DNA from: Chelatococcus asaccharovorans
Lineage (GTDB): Bacteria > Pseudomonadota > Alphaproteobacteria > Rhizobiales > Beijerinckiaceae
Assembly: GCF_003201475.1 (NCBI RefSeq)
Contig: NZ_QJJK01000007.1
Span: 124,001-188,000 of the forward strand
Direction of reading: 5' to 3'
Length of the DNA stretch: 64,000 nt
Part shown: one piece after another, positions 33,343 through 43,269 of the stretch
Numbering within the stretch: the stretch's first letter is position 1
Layout: every line of letters begins with the position of its first letter
Position numbers and translations under genes: made by a program
The notes under the pieces: generated by a model
The model's input: only the letters and a program-made list of their open reading frames with translations
Database searches by the model: none
What the model was told of the DNA's origin: nothing

Positions 33343-34380
33343 ATGATTGTTCCCGTCGCCAGAGTCACGCTCCAGGATGTCGCCGAAGAGGCGGGGGTCT
33401 CTCTCGCCACGGTGGATCGCGTTCTTAACGGCCGCCCCGGTGTCAGAGACCGGACCGTAGAGCGCGTGCAATCGGCCATCGACCGGTTGGGATACCGGCC
33501 TGATCCGCTCGCGACGCGGCTTGCCCGCAATGAAACCTTCCGCTTCTGTTTCATCATGCCGGCGGGCACGAACAGCTTCATGCGGCTGCTCGAGGAGCAG
33601 ATTGCCGCAACGGCCGATTGGCTGGCGGGGCAGCGGGCCTTCATCGATGTACGGCGCGTCGATGTCTTCGATCCCGAGACGCTGGCTCAGGCGCTCGAAG
33701 GGCTCGATACGCGTTACCGCGGTGTGGCGGTCGTGGCTCTCGACCATCCGCGGGTGAGGGGAGCGATCGATGATCTCGTTGGCCGCGGCGTTGCCGTCGT
33801 CACGCTGGTATCCGACGCGCCGACCTCGCGTCGGTTGCGCTACGTCGGCATCGACAATACGGCCGCAGGGCGCACCGCAGGCGCCTTGATGGGCCGCTTC
33901 GCGTCAGGACGGCAGGGCACCATCGGCGTGGTTGCCGGTTCACTGGCGCTGCGCGATCACGCCGAGCGTCTGCTTGGGTTCTTCCAGGTCATTACGGGCG
34001 AATTTGAGGGGCTGCGCGTGCTCGCCGCCGAGGAGGGCAGGGACGATATCGCTCTGACCCAGAAGGTGGTCGAAGACATCATCGAGAGGAATCCCGATCT
34101 GGTCGGTATCTACAATGCCGGCGCGGGCCTGCAGGGGCTGGCGACGGCCGCGCGCGCCGCCGGGCGCGACCAGGATCTCATCATCATCGGCCACGAATTG
34201 ACCGGTCATTCGCGGCGTCTGCTGCTTCATGGCGTGATCGATGCCATCATCAATCAGGATCCAGGGCATGAGGCCCGCTCTGCGGCGCGTGTGCTGCTGG
34301 CGCATTGCAGCGGCGAGCCGATTGTCGCGGAGCAGGAGCGCATTCGCATCGACATTTTTCTGCGTGATAATCTGCCCTGA
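33343..34380 (+). CDS. LacI-family transcriptional regulator
   Basis: A 345-aa repressor-type protein. The helix-turn-helix is TLQDVAEEAGVSLATVDRVL, followed by the hinge helix (GYRPDPLATRLA). A periplasmic-binding-protein-like effector domain covers about residues 65-345, with RYVGIDNTAAGRTAGALM as the typical subdomain crossover. It resembles regulators of inositol or ribose-type sugars. Two sugar ABC importers lie about 1.2 kb downstream on the other strand, so it may sense the same sugar. No operator was identified with confidence. Confidence 0.9.
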   Translation: MIVPVARVTLQDVAEEAGVSLATVDRVLNGRPGVRDRTVERVQSAIDRLGYRPDPLATRLARNETFRFCFIMPAGTNSFMRLLEEQIAATADWLAGQRAFIDVRRVDVFDPETLAQALEGLDTRYRGVAVVALDHPRVRGAIDDLVGRGVAVVTLVSDAPTSRRLRYVGIDNTAAGRTAGALMGRFASGRQGTIGVVAGSLALRDHAERLLGFFQVITGEFEGLRVLAAEEGRDDIALTQKVVEDIIERNPDLVGIYNAGAGLQGLATAARAAGRDQDLIIIGHELTGHSRRLLLHGVIDAIINQDPGHEARSAARVLLAHCSGEPIVAEQERIRIDIFLRDNLP

Positions 34381-34499
34381 GGGGACACCAGAGGCCCTCG
34401 CGCCAGACGTGGAACACGGCCGCAGGCTTGGGCTGGGTCTTACAATCGCCGGGTTTCCAACACGGAATTGCGCCCGGTCTGCCTGGGGAGATAATTGCG

Positions 34500-35492
34500 A
34501 TGCGCGCCGCCGTTGCCGGGTTGTTACTGTGCGTCGTCGCGGGCGGCCTGTGCCAGGCCGAGCCCGTTTCCGATCTCGCGGATGGACGTGTGGGGGCGAT
34601 CGAGTTTGCATCGCGCACGCCGACGGGACCGACCGAGATGATGGCTGGCGGTGGCCGGCCAACGACGATTGCCGGTCACCTGACCCTTCCAAATGTAGCG
34701 CCGGTCCCTTTCCCAGCGATGATCATCATGCACGGCAGCGGCGGGATTCTGCCGGGGCGGGAACAGGACTGGGCCGCGCGCCTCAATGAGCTTGGGGTGG
34801 CGACATTCGTCGTCGACAGCTTCAGGCCCAGGGGCTTTTCCAGCACGGGCGATGACCAGAGCCGACTTCCGCTGGCGGCAAGCGTCACCGATGCATTGAC
34901 GGCGCTGAAGCTTCTCGCCTCCCATCCCGGCATCGCCAAAGACCGCATCGGTATCATCGGCTATTCGAAGGGCGGGCAGATCGCGTTGTATACGACACTC
35001 GCGCCATTCCGCCGGGCAGTCATCGATGATGACCTGCGCTTCGCGCTCCACATCGCTTTCTATTCATCATGCTCGATCCCCTACAAGGCGGAGGAGGTGT
35101 CGCCGGCGCCGGTGTTCCTTCTGCTCGGAGGCGATGATGACTACACGCCGGCGGTTCATTGCGGTCGCTACGTCGACTTTCTCCGTAGCAAGGGGGCGCG
35201 GGTGGACATGTTCATCTTCGCTGGCGCCCATCACGGCTTCGATCTGCCCACGCCCGTCCGCTATCTGCCCCGAGCCCAGACAGCACGAGACTGCGGCCTC
35301 GATATCGCGCTCGATCCGGTCGAGGCCCGGCGATGGGACACGGGTACGATCGTTCCGCCGGGCGACATCAGTGCCTACCTGCGCTCGTGCATGCGGCGCG
35401 GCGCATCCTACGGTGGCAATCCAGCCGCCCGGGCCGAAGCAGACGCAATCGTTGAGAAAGCCGTTCAGAGGTACTTGCTTGATCGCCAATAG
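34500..35492 (+). CDS. Exported dienelactone-hydrolase-family enzyme
   Basis: A 330-aa alpha/beta hydrolase with a signal peptide (AAVAGLLLCVVAGGLCQAE). The start at ATG 34500 has GGGGAG 9 nt upstream. The fold is visible as AMIIMHGSGGILPG, the nucleophile elbow IGIIGYSKGG (serine rather than cysteine), an acid in LLLGGDDDYTP and the histidine in AGAHHGFD. Many members of this family are periplasmic esterases of unknown substrate. It follows the LacI-type regulator by 119 nt, and they may be co-transcribed. The tail (MRRGASYGGNPAARAEADAI) is typical. Confidence 0.86.
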   Translation: MRAAVAGLLLCVVAGGLCQAEPVSDLADGRVGAIEFASRTPTGPTEMMAGGGRPTTIAGHLTLPNVAPVPFPAMIIMHGSGGILPGREQDWAARLNELGVATFVVDSFRPRGFSSTGDDQSRLPLAASVTDALTALKLLASHPGIAKDRIGIIGYSKGGQIALYTTLAPFRRAVIDDDLRFALHIAFYSSCSIPYKAEEVSPAPVFLLLGGDDDYTPAVHCGRYVDFLRSKGARVDMFIFAGAHHGFDLPTPVRYLPRAQTARDCGLDIALDPVEARRWDTGTIVPPGDISAYLRSCMRRGASYGGNPAARAEADAIVEKAVQRYLLDRQ

Positions 35493-35497
35493 CAAGA

Positions 35498-35531
35498 CCG
35501 CGTGCCCCCGGTCTGACCAGGGAGCACGCGG
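35498..35531. terminator. Hairpin between convergent genes
   Basis: CCGCGTGC (35498-35505) pairs with GCACGCGG (35524-35531), and the inner bases (CCCCGG/CCAGGG) extend the stem. It lies between the hydrolase (+) and ABC ATPase (-) stops. There is no T-run, so its termination strength is uncertain. Confidence 0.45.
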
Positions 35532-35540
35532 CTGGCATGC

Positions 35541-36317
35541 TTAAGCCGCCTTCTTCATCGCTTCTTCAGCGGTCAGGGCGGTCTCGGGGGTGCCGGAAAC
35601 GATGAGCTCGAGCACCTCGCGCTCCGTGGTATGGGCGATGTAGCGATCGCCGACGTTCTCGCCGCGTTTCAGCACCATGATGCGGTCGCCGACCTCGAAG
35701 ATGTCGGTGAGGCGATGCGAGATGATGATCTGGGCGACACCCTGGCGCTTCAGTTCGCTCATGGTTTCGAGCAGGCGTTCCGTCGCCATCACTGAAAGAT
35801 TGGCGGTCGGCTCGTCGAAGATGACAACCTTCGGATTGAAGGAGATGGCCCGCGCGATGGCGACCGACTGCTGTCGGCCGCCGGAGAGGCTCTCGACCTT
35901 CTGGAAGACCGAGTTCACATCCACCTTGAGGCGGGACAGCACGGCGCGTGCCTCCTCATACATCTTCGGACGGTCGACGAAGAGCCCGAAGCGCTTCGGC
36001 CAGCGGCCGAGGAAGATGTTCTGCCCGACGTCCATGTTCCCGCACAGGGCGAAATCCTGGTAGATCATCTCAATGCCGAGATCTCGGCTTTCGTGTGGGC
36101 TCTTGAAATGCGTGATCTCACCATTCACGAGCACATCGCCGCCATCGCGCGTATAGGCGCCGGTCAACACCTTCATAAGGGTCGATTTGCCCGCGGAATT
36201 GTCGCCGACGAGGCCGAGGATCTCGCCTGGCATGAGATGAAGGTTGACATCTCGCAAGGCCTGGACGGCGCCGAAGGTTTTGACGATGCCGCGCATCGCG
36301 ATGATCGGGGTGGTCAT
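35541..36317 (-). CDS. Sugar ABC transporter ATP-binding protein (importer 2)
   Basis: A 258-aa single nucleotide-binding domain. The start at ATG 36317 overlaps the permease stop by 4 nt. The Walker A is GDNSAGKST, the signature LSGGRQQSVAIARA, the Walker B VVIFDEPTANLS, and the switch histidine ISHRLTD. The C-terminal 20 residues are Ala/Glu-rich. Ribose/xylose/rhizopine-type importers often use a ~500-aa double ATPase; this one has a single domain, as in the FrcA-type group. It closes the operon of binding protein, fused permease and ATPase. Confidence 0.9.
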   Translation of the reverse strand: MTTPIIAMRGIVKTFGAVQALRDVNLHLMPGEILGLVGDNSAGKSTLMKVLTGAYTRDGGDVLVNGEITHFKSPHESRDLGIEMIYQDFALCGNMDVGQNIFLGRWPKRFGLFVDRPKMYEEARAVLSRLKVDVNSVFQKVESLSGGRQQSVAIARAISFNPKVVIFDEPTANLSVMATERLLETMSELKRQGVAQIIISHRLTDIFEVGDRIMVLKRGENVGDRYIAHTTEREVLELIVSGTPETALTAEEAMKKAA

Positions 36318-38608
36318 GCTGCTACTCCTGTCGCGCGGGTGTCGTGACGGGCCTGTGCGCGGGCTTGTCGCCGCCGCTTCCATTCGCTGACGATGTTGTT
36401 CTGCCTCAACCATATGTCACCGATCACCGCCGCCAAAAGGATGAGGCCGATGAATACGTTCATCCAATGTTGTGGCATCACGAAGGAGGAACCGTCGCTC
36501 ATGAAGATCTGCAGGGACAACAGGGCCCGGATCAAGGTGATGACCGCCGCGCCCGCGAGCGAGCCGATGATGGTGCCGTAGCCGCCGAAGATCGATCCCC
36601 CACCGATGATGACCGAGGCGATGGCATCGAGCTCGCGCAACTGGCCGGCCGCCGGATTGAAGCTGCGGTAGTAGGCGACATAGATGACGCCTGCCGCTGC
36701 CGCGCAGAGCGAGGAGAACACGAGCGATAACAGGCGCACACGCTGGGTGTTGATGCCCGCATAGCTCGCTGCCCGCTCATTGCCGCCTGTTGCATAAACC
36801 TTCTGTCCGAAGGATGTGGCGCCGAGCACCACCGCTGCGATGCCCGCGACCACGGCGAGGAACAGGGTCTGGACGCTGACGGCCCGCGCCACGGCGGCAA
36901 ACGTTCCCGTCGCGTGTATGCCAAAAGATTCCAGCACCACGGACAGGTTGCGGCCGAGCAGATTGTAGGTTTCGGGAAAGGCAGACAGCTGGCGGCCGGA
37001 GACGAGCCAGGCCGCGAGGCCGCGGGCGATGTAGAACATGCCGAGCGTCGCCACGAAGGCGGGCATGCCGATCTTTGCGGTGAGCCAGCCGTTGAACAAC
37101 CCGCAGGCGACGCCGGCGGCAAGCGCGAGCACCACGGCGGTCGCCGGATCTCCGCCGAGTTCCTTCATGGTGAAGGCGGCGACCGCGCCGGAGAGCGCGA
37201 GCACCGATCCCACCGACAGGTCGATGTCGCCATTGGCGATGACATAAGTCAGACCGAGCGACAGCAGGCCGATCTCGGTGAACGCGAGAAGCAGGTTGAA
37301 GGAATTGTCGAGCGAGCCCCAGAAGTCCGGCCGCAGCCAGAAACCGGCGGCCCACAGCACGACCATCAGGATGATGGCGGCCGCATCGCGACGGTGCAGG
37401 AAGGCCCGAAATCCGCGCAGACCGACGCCGCGTGCGTCGCTCGCCGCACCCATGGTCTTGACGCCGACGATGGCGATGCCGCCGCTATCGTGCGACGCTG
37501 GCGCCTCCTGCCGCAGCAGCCAGGCTTTCAGGCGGCCGAGCACATTGCCGCGCACGACAACGGGTTCGAGCAGGACGGCGCCGAGCAGAAGCAGGCCAAG
37601 GAAGGCCGGAACCGCTCCCGGCGGTAATTGCGCCATCGCTGCCACTTCCATCTTGACGCCGCCGACATCAATCACCCGCGTTGTGGGTACACCCTCGCGC
37701 AGTACCTTATCGATGAGAACGACCAGCGCCGCGCCAAGGCAGGCGCCGAGCACACGCCCGCGGCCGCCGGCGATGGATGCCCCACCCACGATGACGGCGG
37801 CGATGACAATGAGTTCTGCGCCCTGGCCGTACTGGGACGTCACCCCTTTGTCCTGGGCGACATTCATGAGGCCGGCGACCGCCGCGCAGAGCGACGATAG
37901 CAAGAAGGCGCGAATGCGTACCCAGCGCGTATTGATGCCGGCATATTGGGCCGCCTGGTCGTTACCCCCGGTCGCGTAGGTCTCGTAACCGATGCGGGTC
38001 TTGGCGAGCAACACGGCGCCGGCGATCGCAAAGACGAGGAAGATCAGAATCTGGTTGTTGAAGCCGAGTGCGTTGGTCTCGCCGAACGCGAAGAACCCGT
38101 AGTCACGCGCCTTGATCTCATAGCTGATGGTCTTGCCACCGGTGAGGCCGAGCACCACGCCACGGCCGATGAACAGCATGGTCAATGTGGCAATGAAGGG
38201 CGGCACGCGCAGGATGGCGACCAGGAGGCCGTTGATAAGCCCGACGAGCAGTCCAAGGCCGATGCAGATCAGCATGGCGGTGCCGGCATCGAGGTTCAGA
38301 TGCGTCGGTGCAAAGAGGATGGAGAAACTGACGGCCACGAGGCCGAGCGTTGATCCGACCGAGAGATCGAGATCGCGGTTGACGATGACGAATGTCATCC
38401 CCACCGCCATGACCCCGAAGCGCGCCGTGTCGCGCAGGACCGCCGAGATGGCGTCGGTCGTGCCGAAGAAGGCGGGGTTTATGAGGACGCCGGCCAGATA
38501 GAGGAAGGCCATGAAGACAAGCATGCCGGCCTCCCAGCTGCCCAGCAGCTGCGGGGGCAGCTTCACGCGTCTGGACGGGGGAGGACCAGCGGTCATTTCA
38601 AGAGACAT
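36314..38608 (-). CDS. Fused double sugar ABC permease (two RbsC-type domains)
   Basis: A 764-aa protein made of two complete BPD_transp_2 permease domains in one chain. Domain 1 (about 25-350) shows FVIVNRDLDLSVGSTLG, LVGLINGLLVA and YATGGNDQAAQYAGINT. Domain 2 (about 405-745) shows YVIANGDIDLSVGSVLA, GLFNGWLTAKIG and YATGGNERAASYAGINT. A cytoplasmic linker of about 50 residues (including LKAWLLRQEAPASHD) joins them. There is no in-frame stop or frameshift, and both halves keep all family motifs. The chain could form the whole transmembrane channel without dimerising. Normal RbsC-type proteins are 310-350 aa. Confidence 0.93.
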   Translation of the reverse strand: MSLEMTAGPPPSRRVKLPPQLLGSWEAGMLVFMAFLYLAGVLINPAFFGTTDAISAVLRDTARFGVMAVGMTFVIVNRDLDLSVGSTLGLVAVSFSILFAPTHLNLDAGTAMLICIGLGLLVGLINGLLVAILRVPPFIATLTMLFIGRGVVLGLTGGKTISYEIKARDYGFFAFGETNALGFNNQILIFLVFAIAGAVLLAKTRIGYETYATGGNDQAAQYAGINTRWVRIRAFLLSSLCAAVAGLMNVAQDKGVTSQYGQGAELIVIAAVIVGGASIAGGRGRVLGACLGAALVVLIDKVLREGVPTTRVIDVGGVKMEVAAMAQLPPGAVPAFLGLLLLGAVLLEPVVVRGNVLGRLKAWLLRQEAPASHDSGGIAIVGVKTMGAASDARGVGLRGFRAFLHRRDAAAIILMVVLWAAGFWLRPDFWGSLDNSFNLLLAFTEIGLLSLGLTYVIANGDIDLSVGSVLALSGAVAAFTMKELGGDPATAVVLALAAGVACGLFNGWLTAKIGMPAFVATLGMFYIARGLAAWLVSGRQLSAFPETYNLLGRNLSVVLESFGIHATGTFAAVARAVSVQTLFLAVVAGIAAVVLGATSFGQKVYATGGNERAASYAGINTQRVRLLSLVFSSLCAAAAGVIYVAYYRSFNPAAGQLRELDAIASVIIGGGSIFGGYGTIIGSLAGAAVITLIRALLSLQIFMSDGSSFVMPQHWMNVFIGLILLAAVIGDIWLRQNNIVSEWKRRRQARAQARHDTRATGVAA

Positions 38609-38850
38609 TCAGCTTCCATTCTCAAACGCACTGGCGCGCGCGCGTCATCGCGAACGCATATCGATTGTGGTGCGCCTTGTGGATCGACACCAACGGGAGA
38701 GCCGCCCGACGCCGGCGCATACGCGCAACGAAAGCTGCCGAAGTTGGCTCGCTCATTCCGCGTTGGCGTCGATCGCCCTCCCTTGTGAATGGTGGTGCCC
38801 GACGCAGCCACGCAGTGTCGGCGCAACGGCGGGCCTCCCGTGCAAATCGA
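38609..38850. other. Spacer between binding-protein and fused-permease genes
   Basis: A 242-nt gap within an apparent operon. No gene or strong hairpin was seen. It could hold an internal promoter or a decayed small gene. Confidence 0.4.
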
Positions 38851-39933
38851 TCAGTTTTCGAAACGTTTGCCGACCTTGTCGACGCTATCCTTGGTCACGA
38901 GTTGGGCGCGTGTATCGAGATTGGCTGCCGAGATGCCGCGATCGATCTGCAGGTAGAGCTGCGCCACCGGCCAGAAGCCTTGCAGGAAGGGTTGCTGGCC
39001 GAGTGAGCCGGTCAGAGCGCCTGTGCGGATCTGCTCCTGTTGCTTCGGTCCAAGGTCGAAACCGAAGGCGCAGACCTTGCCGTTGAGCTTGAGCTGGCTG
39101 ATGGCATCCCCCAGGGCCGGCGTCACGAAGCCATTGGCCGCGAAAGCGCCGACCACGTCCTTGCGGCTCTCGATCAGTGTGACGATGGAGCCGACGATAT
39201 TGTCCTTGTCCACGTCGATGCCGATGTTCTGCGGGCCGGCGTCGACTTTGAAGTCCTTCAGCTTGCCGGCCGCGTTGAGCGCCTTCACCGTTGCCTGGAA
39301 TGCCGCGGTGATACGGTTGTTGACCTCGACATTCCCGAGCGTCGTCGTCGACGGGAAGATGATGGAGCCTCCCTTGACGTCGTTCTTGATAAGGCACTGC
39401 GCCAGCGCTTCGCCGCCGATCGCCGCTGCGCCGGCATCCTGGCCTGTATGCGAGATCTTCGAGCGGCTGGCGAGATTGGGGTCGAACGAATTGGTTGTCG
39501 CGACCGGGATCCCCTTGGCCTCAAGTTTCTTCACGATGTCGTCATAAGCGCCCGACTGCGGCGTCGTCATGATGACGCCATCGATGGTCGGGTCGTTGAT
39601 CACCTGGTTGATGATCTCGATCTCACGGGGAATGTCATCAACGGGAGCCTCGGAGCCCAGCGTGATCAGATTGATGCCGAACGCGTTGGCTGCCGCTTTC
39701 GCACCGACATAGGTCGGATCGAAGAAGCCGTTGCCCGCCGTGTGAGTGATGATGGCAAAGGTGAGCTTGCCGTCCTTGGAGTTGAAATTCTTGGTGTCCG
39801 GCGCTTCCTTCGCTGCGTCTTCGAAGGAGTAGCCACCTACGGCCTTCGAGAGTGCGCCGGACTGAGCATGGGCCGCGACGCTGCCCAACGAAACGCCAGC
39901 CACAAGCGCAGTGGCGATAGCGAGGGTCTTCAT
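38851..39933 (-). CDS. Sugar ABC transporter periplasmic binding protein (importer 2)
   Basis: A 360-aa RbsB/XylF-type periplasmic binding protein (Peripla_BP_4). The start at ATG 39933 has GGGAGG 7 nt upstream and gives a clean signal peptide (MKTLAIATALVAGVSLG, cleavage near AHAQ). The sugar-binding fold is seen in LTFAIITHTAGNGFFDPTYVGA, PTIDGVIMTTPQS and GIPVATTNSFDPN. It is longer than RbsB (about 300) because of an N-terminal insert. With the fused permease and the single ATPase it forms a second complete importer. The ligand is not evident. Confidence 0.92.
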   Translation of the reverse strand: MKTLAIATALVAGVSLGSVAAHAQSGALSKAVGGYSFEDAAKEAPDTKNFNSKDGKLTFAIITHTAGNGFFDPTYVGAKAAANAFGINLITLGSEAPVDDIPREIEIINQVINDPTIDGVIMTTPQSGAYDDIVKKLEAKGIPVATTNSFDPNLASRSKISHTGQDAGAAAIGGEALAQCLIKNDVKGGSIIFPSTTTLGNVEVNNRITAAFQATVKALNAAGKLKDFKVDAGPQNIGIDVDKDNIVGSIVTLIESRKDVVGAFAANGFVTPALGDAISQLKLNGKVCAFGFDLGPKQQEQIRTGALTGSLGQQPFLQGFWPVAQLYLQIDRGISAANLDTRAQLVTKDSVDKVGKRFEN

Positions 39934-40055
39934 TTGAATGCCTCCCAACGGGTCTTTTGATGGAACATCGGACAACCTTGCCCGAGCCTGTACATGTTTA
40001 CGCCGGACTAATCTTTTGCAGAAGCGGTCTCGAGACTTGCAATTCGCGCCGCAGG

Positions 40056-40082
40056 AGATGGGAGAGGTTCGCTCTCCCATCT
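40056..40082 (-). terminator. Intercistronic hairpin after binding protein of importer 1
   Basis: An 11-bp perfect stem (AGATGGGAGAG with CTCTCCCATCT) and a 5-nt loop lie 8 nt after the stop. There is no T-run. Such hairpins often protect the upstream binding-protein mRNA and lower downstream expression. Confidence 0.55.
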
Positions 40083-40090
40083 GAAAGGGC

Positions 40091-41041
40091 TTACTTCAGG
40101 AATTCCGCCACGTTGTCCTTCGTGACGACGTCAAGGCCGACATAAGTGATAGGCTCGACCTTCTCGCCCTTCTTCAGGGCAAGCAGGATGTCCATGGCCT
40201 TCTCGCCCATCTCGAAGGGGCGCTGTCCGACGAGCACATTGGCATAGCCGTCGCGCAGGAGCTCGAGCTCCACCTTGAGCGTATCGGGCATGACGAGCGC
40301 GAGCTTGCCACTTTCGTAGTTCTTCTTGTTGGCGTTCACGAAGCCCTTGTAGGCCTCGGGCGCGAAGAGCGCCCAGCCGCCGACCGGCACCACCGCATCC
40401 ACATTGGGATTGGCCGTCACCATGTCGCTGAGCTGTTGAACAGCGAGCGCCGAATCGTCGTTGCAATAGCTCGGCGAGCCACTGGCTTCCTTCCAGCCTG
40501 CCGCCTTGACCACTTCGTAAAGCCCGGCCAGGCGTTCGTTCAGATTTTCAGCCGCCGGTCCGCCCGACTGGGTGATGAAGGTGCCCGGTTGGGGTTTGCG
40601 CTTGATGAGTTCACGACCGAGCTGGCGGCCCATTTCCTTGTTGTCGGTGCCGACATAGGCCTGCCGCGCCGATTTTGGCGAATCCGCATCGAAGGTGATG
40701 ACGGGGATGCCGGCATCGCGCGCCTGCTTGATCACATTGATTGCGGCCTCGGCATCCGAGACGGAGATCGCGAGGCCATCGACCCGTTGCGTGATGAGAT
40801 CCTGAATGATCTGCACCTGGCTTGCGGGTTCGTGCTCGATCGGTCCCTTATAGATGCACTCGACATTCCCGAGTTCCTTGGCGCGCTTCATGCAGCCGTC
40901 GCGCGACAGGTCGAAATAGGGATTGTTCATCGCTTTCGGAACGATGGCGAAGCGCATTTTCTGCTGGGCCATGGCCGGTGATATCAGCGACGGTGCGGCA
41001 ATGGCGACGGCGGCCAGAGCCGCAAACACAAAGCGTTTCAT
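40091..41041 (-). CDS. Sugar ABC transporter periplasmic binding protein (importer 1), RbsB-like
   Basis: A 316-aa periplasmic sugar-binding protein with a signal peptide (FVFAALAAVAIAAPSLI, cleavage near AMAQ). Typical segments are MRFAIVPKAMNNPYFDLSRD, VDGLAISVSDAEA, IPVITFDADSPKSARQAYVG and VVPVGGWALFAPEAYKG. It follows the permease by 93 nt and is the third gene of the ATPase-permease-binding protein set. The second importer's binding protein follows 157 nt later in the same direction. The two binding proteins are only distantly alike, so they probably bind different ligands. Confidence 0.92.
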   Translation of the reverse strand: MKRFVFAALAAVAIAAPSLISPAMAQQKMRFAIVPKAMNNPYFDLSRDGCMKRAKELGNVECIYKGPIEHEPASQVQIIQDLITQRVDGLAISVSDAEAAINVIKQARDAGIPVITFDADSPKSARQAYVGTDNKEMGRQLGRELIKRKPQPGTFITQSGGPAAENLNERLAGLYEVVKAAGWKEASGSPSYCNDDSALAVQQLSDMVTANPNVDAVVPVGGWALFAPEAYKGFVNANKKNYESGKLALVMPDTLKVELELLRDGYANVLVGQRPFEMGEKAMDILLALKKGEKVEPITYVGLDVVTKDNVAEFLK

Positions 41042-41134
41042 TGATCTCTCTCCCTTTGCTGCGCGCTGGGCTTATATGTGCCCCCTGTTACGTGCTCGTG
41101 GTACGTGCTCTCCCTGGCGGCCGCCCATCTCGGT

Positions 41135-42174
41135 TCAGGCCGCGCGTAGGCTCCTCAACCGGTCAACGATGGCTGCGAATATGATGATCATGCCGATGAT
41201 GGCGGTTTGCCAGTAGCTGTCGGCCCCCGCCAGCACGAGGCCGTTGCGGATGACCTCGATCAGCGCTGCGCCGATGATCGCCCCGACGGGACCTCCGGAA
41301 CCGCCGGCAAGATTGGCCCCGCCGATGACCGCAGCGGCGATGATGGTCAGTTCGTAGCCGGTTGCCAGATTGGCCTGCGCCGCACCCAGCCAGCCGGACA
41401 TCAGAATGCCGGCGAGGCCGGCCGTCATGCTGCAGGCGACGTAGACGCCGATCTTCACGCGCTCCACGGCGACGCCCGTCAACGCGGCAGCGCGCTCGTT
41501 GCCCCCGATGGCGAAGATATGGCGTCCGGCCGCCGTATGGTGCAGGACGAAGCCCATGATGGCCGCGCCGATGAGGAGATAGACAAGCGGGATTGGCAGG
41601 CCGAACAGCTTGCCGTTGGTCAGCGCATAGAACGTATCGACGCTGGGCCCGCCCGGTGCCTGACTGCGCCCCTTTGTGATCACGTAGGTGAGCCCGCGGC
41701 AGATCGACAGCATGCCGAGCGTGACGACGAAGGGCGACAGCTTGAGGCGCGCGATGAGCAGGCCGTTGACCAGGCCGATGAAGCCCGCGACCATCAGCCC
41801 GATGAGCAGCGCAAGCGGCATCGAGACGAAGCCGAGCGCCGTTTCCGCGATCCATTTCATGACGATCATGGTCACGACTGCGGTCAATGCCATCACCGAT
41901 CCGACCGAGAGATCGATCCCGCCCGTGATGATGACGAGTGTGGCCCCCAGGGCCACAATGCCGACATAAGAAAAGTTCTGCGAGGTGCGCAGCAGGTTTT
42001 CCGGATTCAGGAAATTGTCGGCCACGAAAGAGATGGCGACGGTAATGATGAGAAAGGCCAGCACGACATAGGCTGTCTGGGACGCAAAAAAACCGCGCTG
42101 CCACCAAGGCGCGCGGCCAACATTGGTGAATCCGCTTTCGCTCCTATGTCGTCCGGCCGTCGACAGATCGTCCA

Positions 42175-42175
<1 letters not shown>
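41135..42175 (-). CDS. Sugar ABC transporter permease (importer 1), RbsC-like
   Basis: A 346-aa inner-membrane permease of BPD_transp_2 type. The family blocks are TLVIITGGIDLSVGSVMA, FIGLVNGLLIARL, FAIGGNERAAALTGV and AAVIGGANLAGGSGG. About ten hydrophobic segments are present. Its first base overlaps the last base of the ATPase stop codon. It is of the normal single-domain length, in contrast to the fused permease of importer 2. Confidence 0.93.
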
Positions 42176-42915
<740 letters not shown>

Positions 42916-43269
42916 ACGATCCTCCCTGGTCTGGCTGCGCGCCTTCAACGGGCCCATTGACGTGACGATGCCCAAAGCCTCTGTCTTCCGCAACCCCCCA
43001 TTTGGTCCAATAACGTAGAATATTGATGTTCGATCCTCAGGTATATTATCCTATCACGGCCAATGCGCGCTTGTCGCCCAGGCGCCACTTGTTATTGAAA
43101 GAAAAAAGGAATTTGAGATCACGCTTGCCTTAAAGGCAGCAAAGTTGCTTGATTTGCGTGAATGGGCTGAGGTGTCCGGGGTTGACGCTCAGCCCAATTT
43201 TGCCGCCTCTTGAGAGGCGATCATCATAATGGTGCCGGCTGAACCATGTCCGGCGAGGAGGGCGAGCCC
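42916..43269. promoter_or_regulatory. Divergent control region between sugar importer and dehydrogenase
   Basis: About 350 nt, A/T-rich at 43005-43060 and 43085-43160. A hairpin with arms GGGCTGAG (43164-43171) and CTCAGCCC (43188-43195) and a small GCCTCT/AGAGGC stem (43205-43218) lie near the dehydrogenase start. Both promoters should be here. No operator palindrome for the LacI-type regulator is obvious. Confidence 0.45.
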
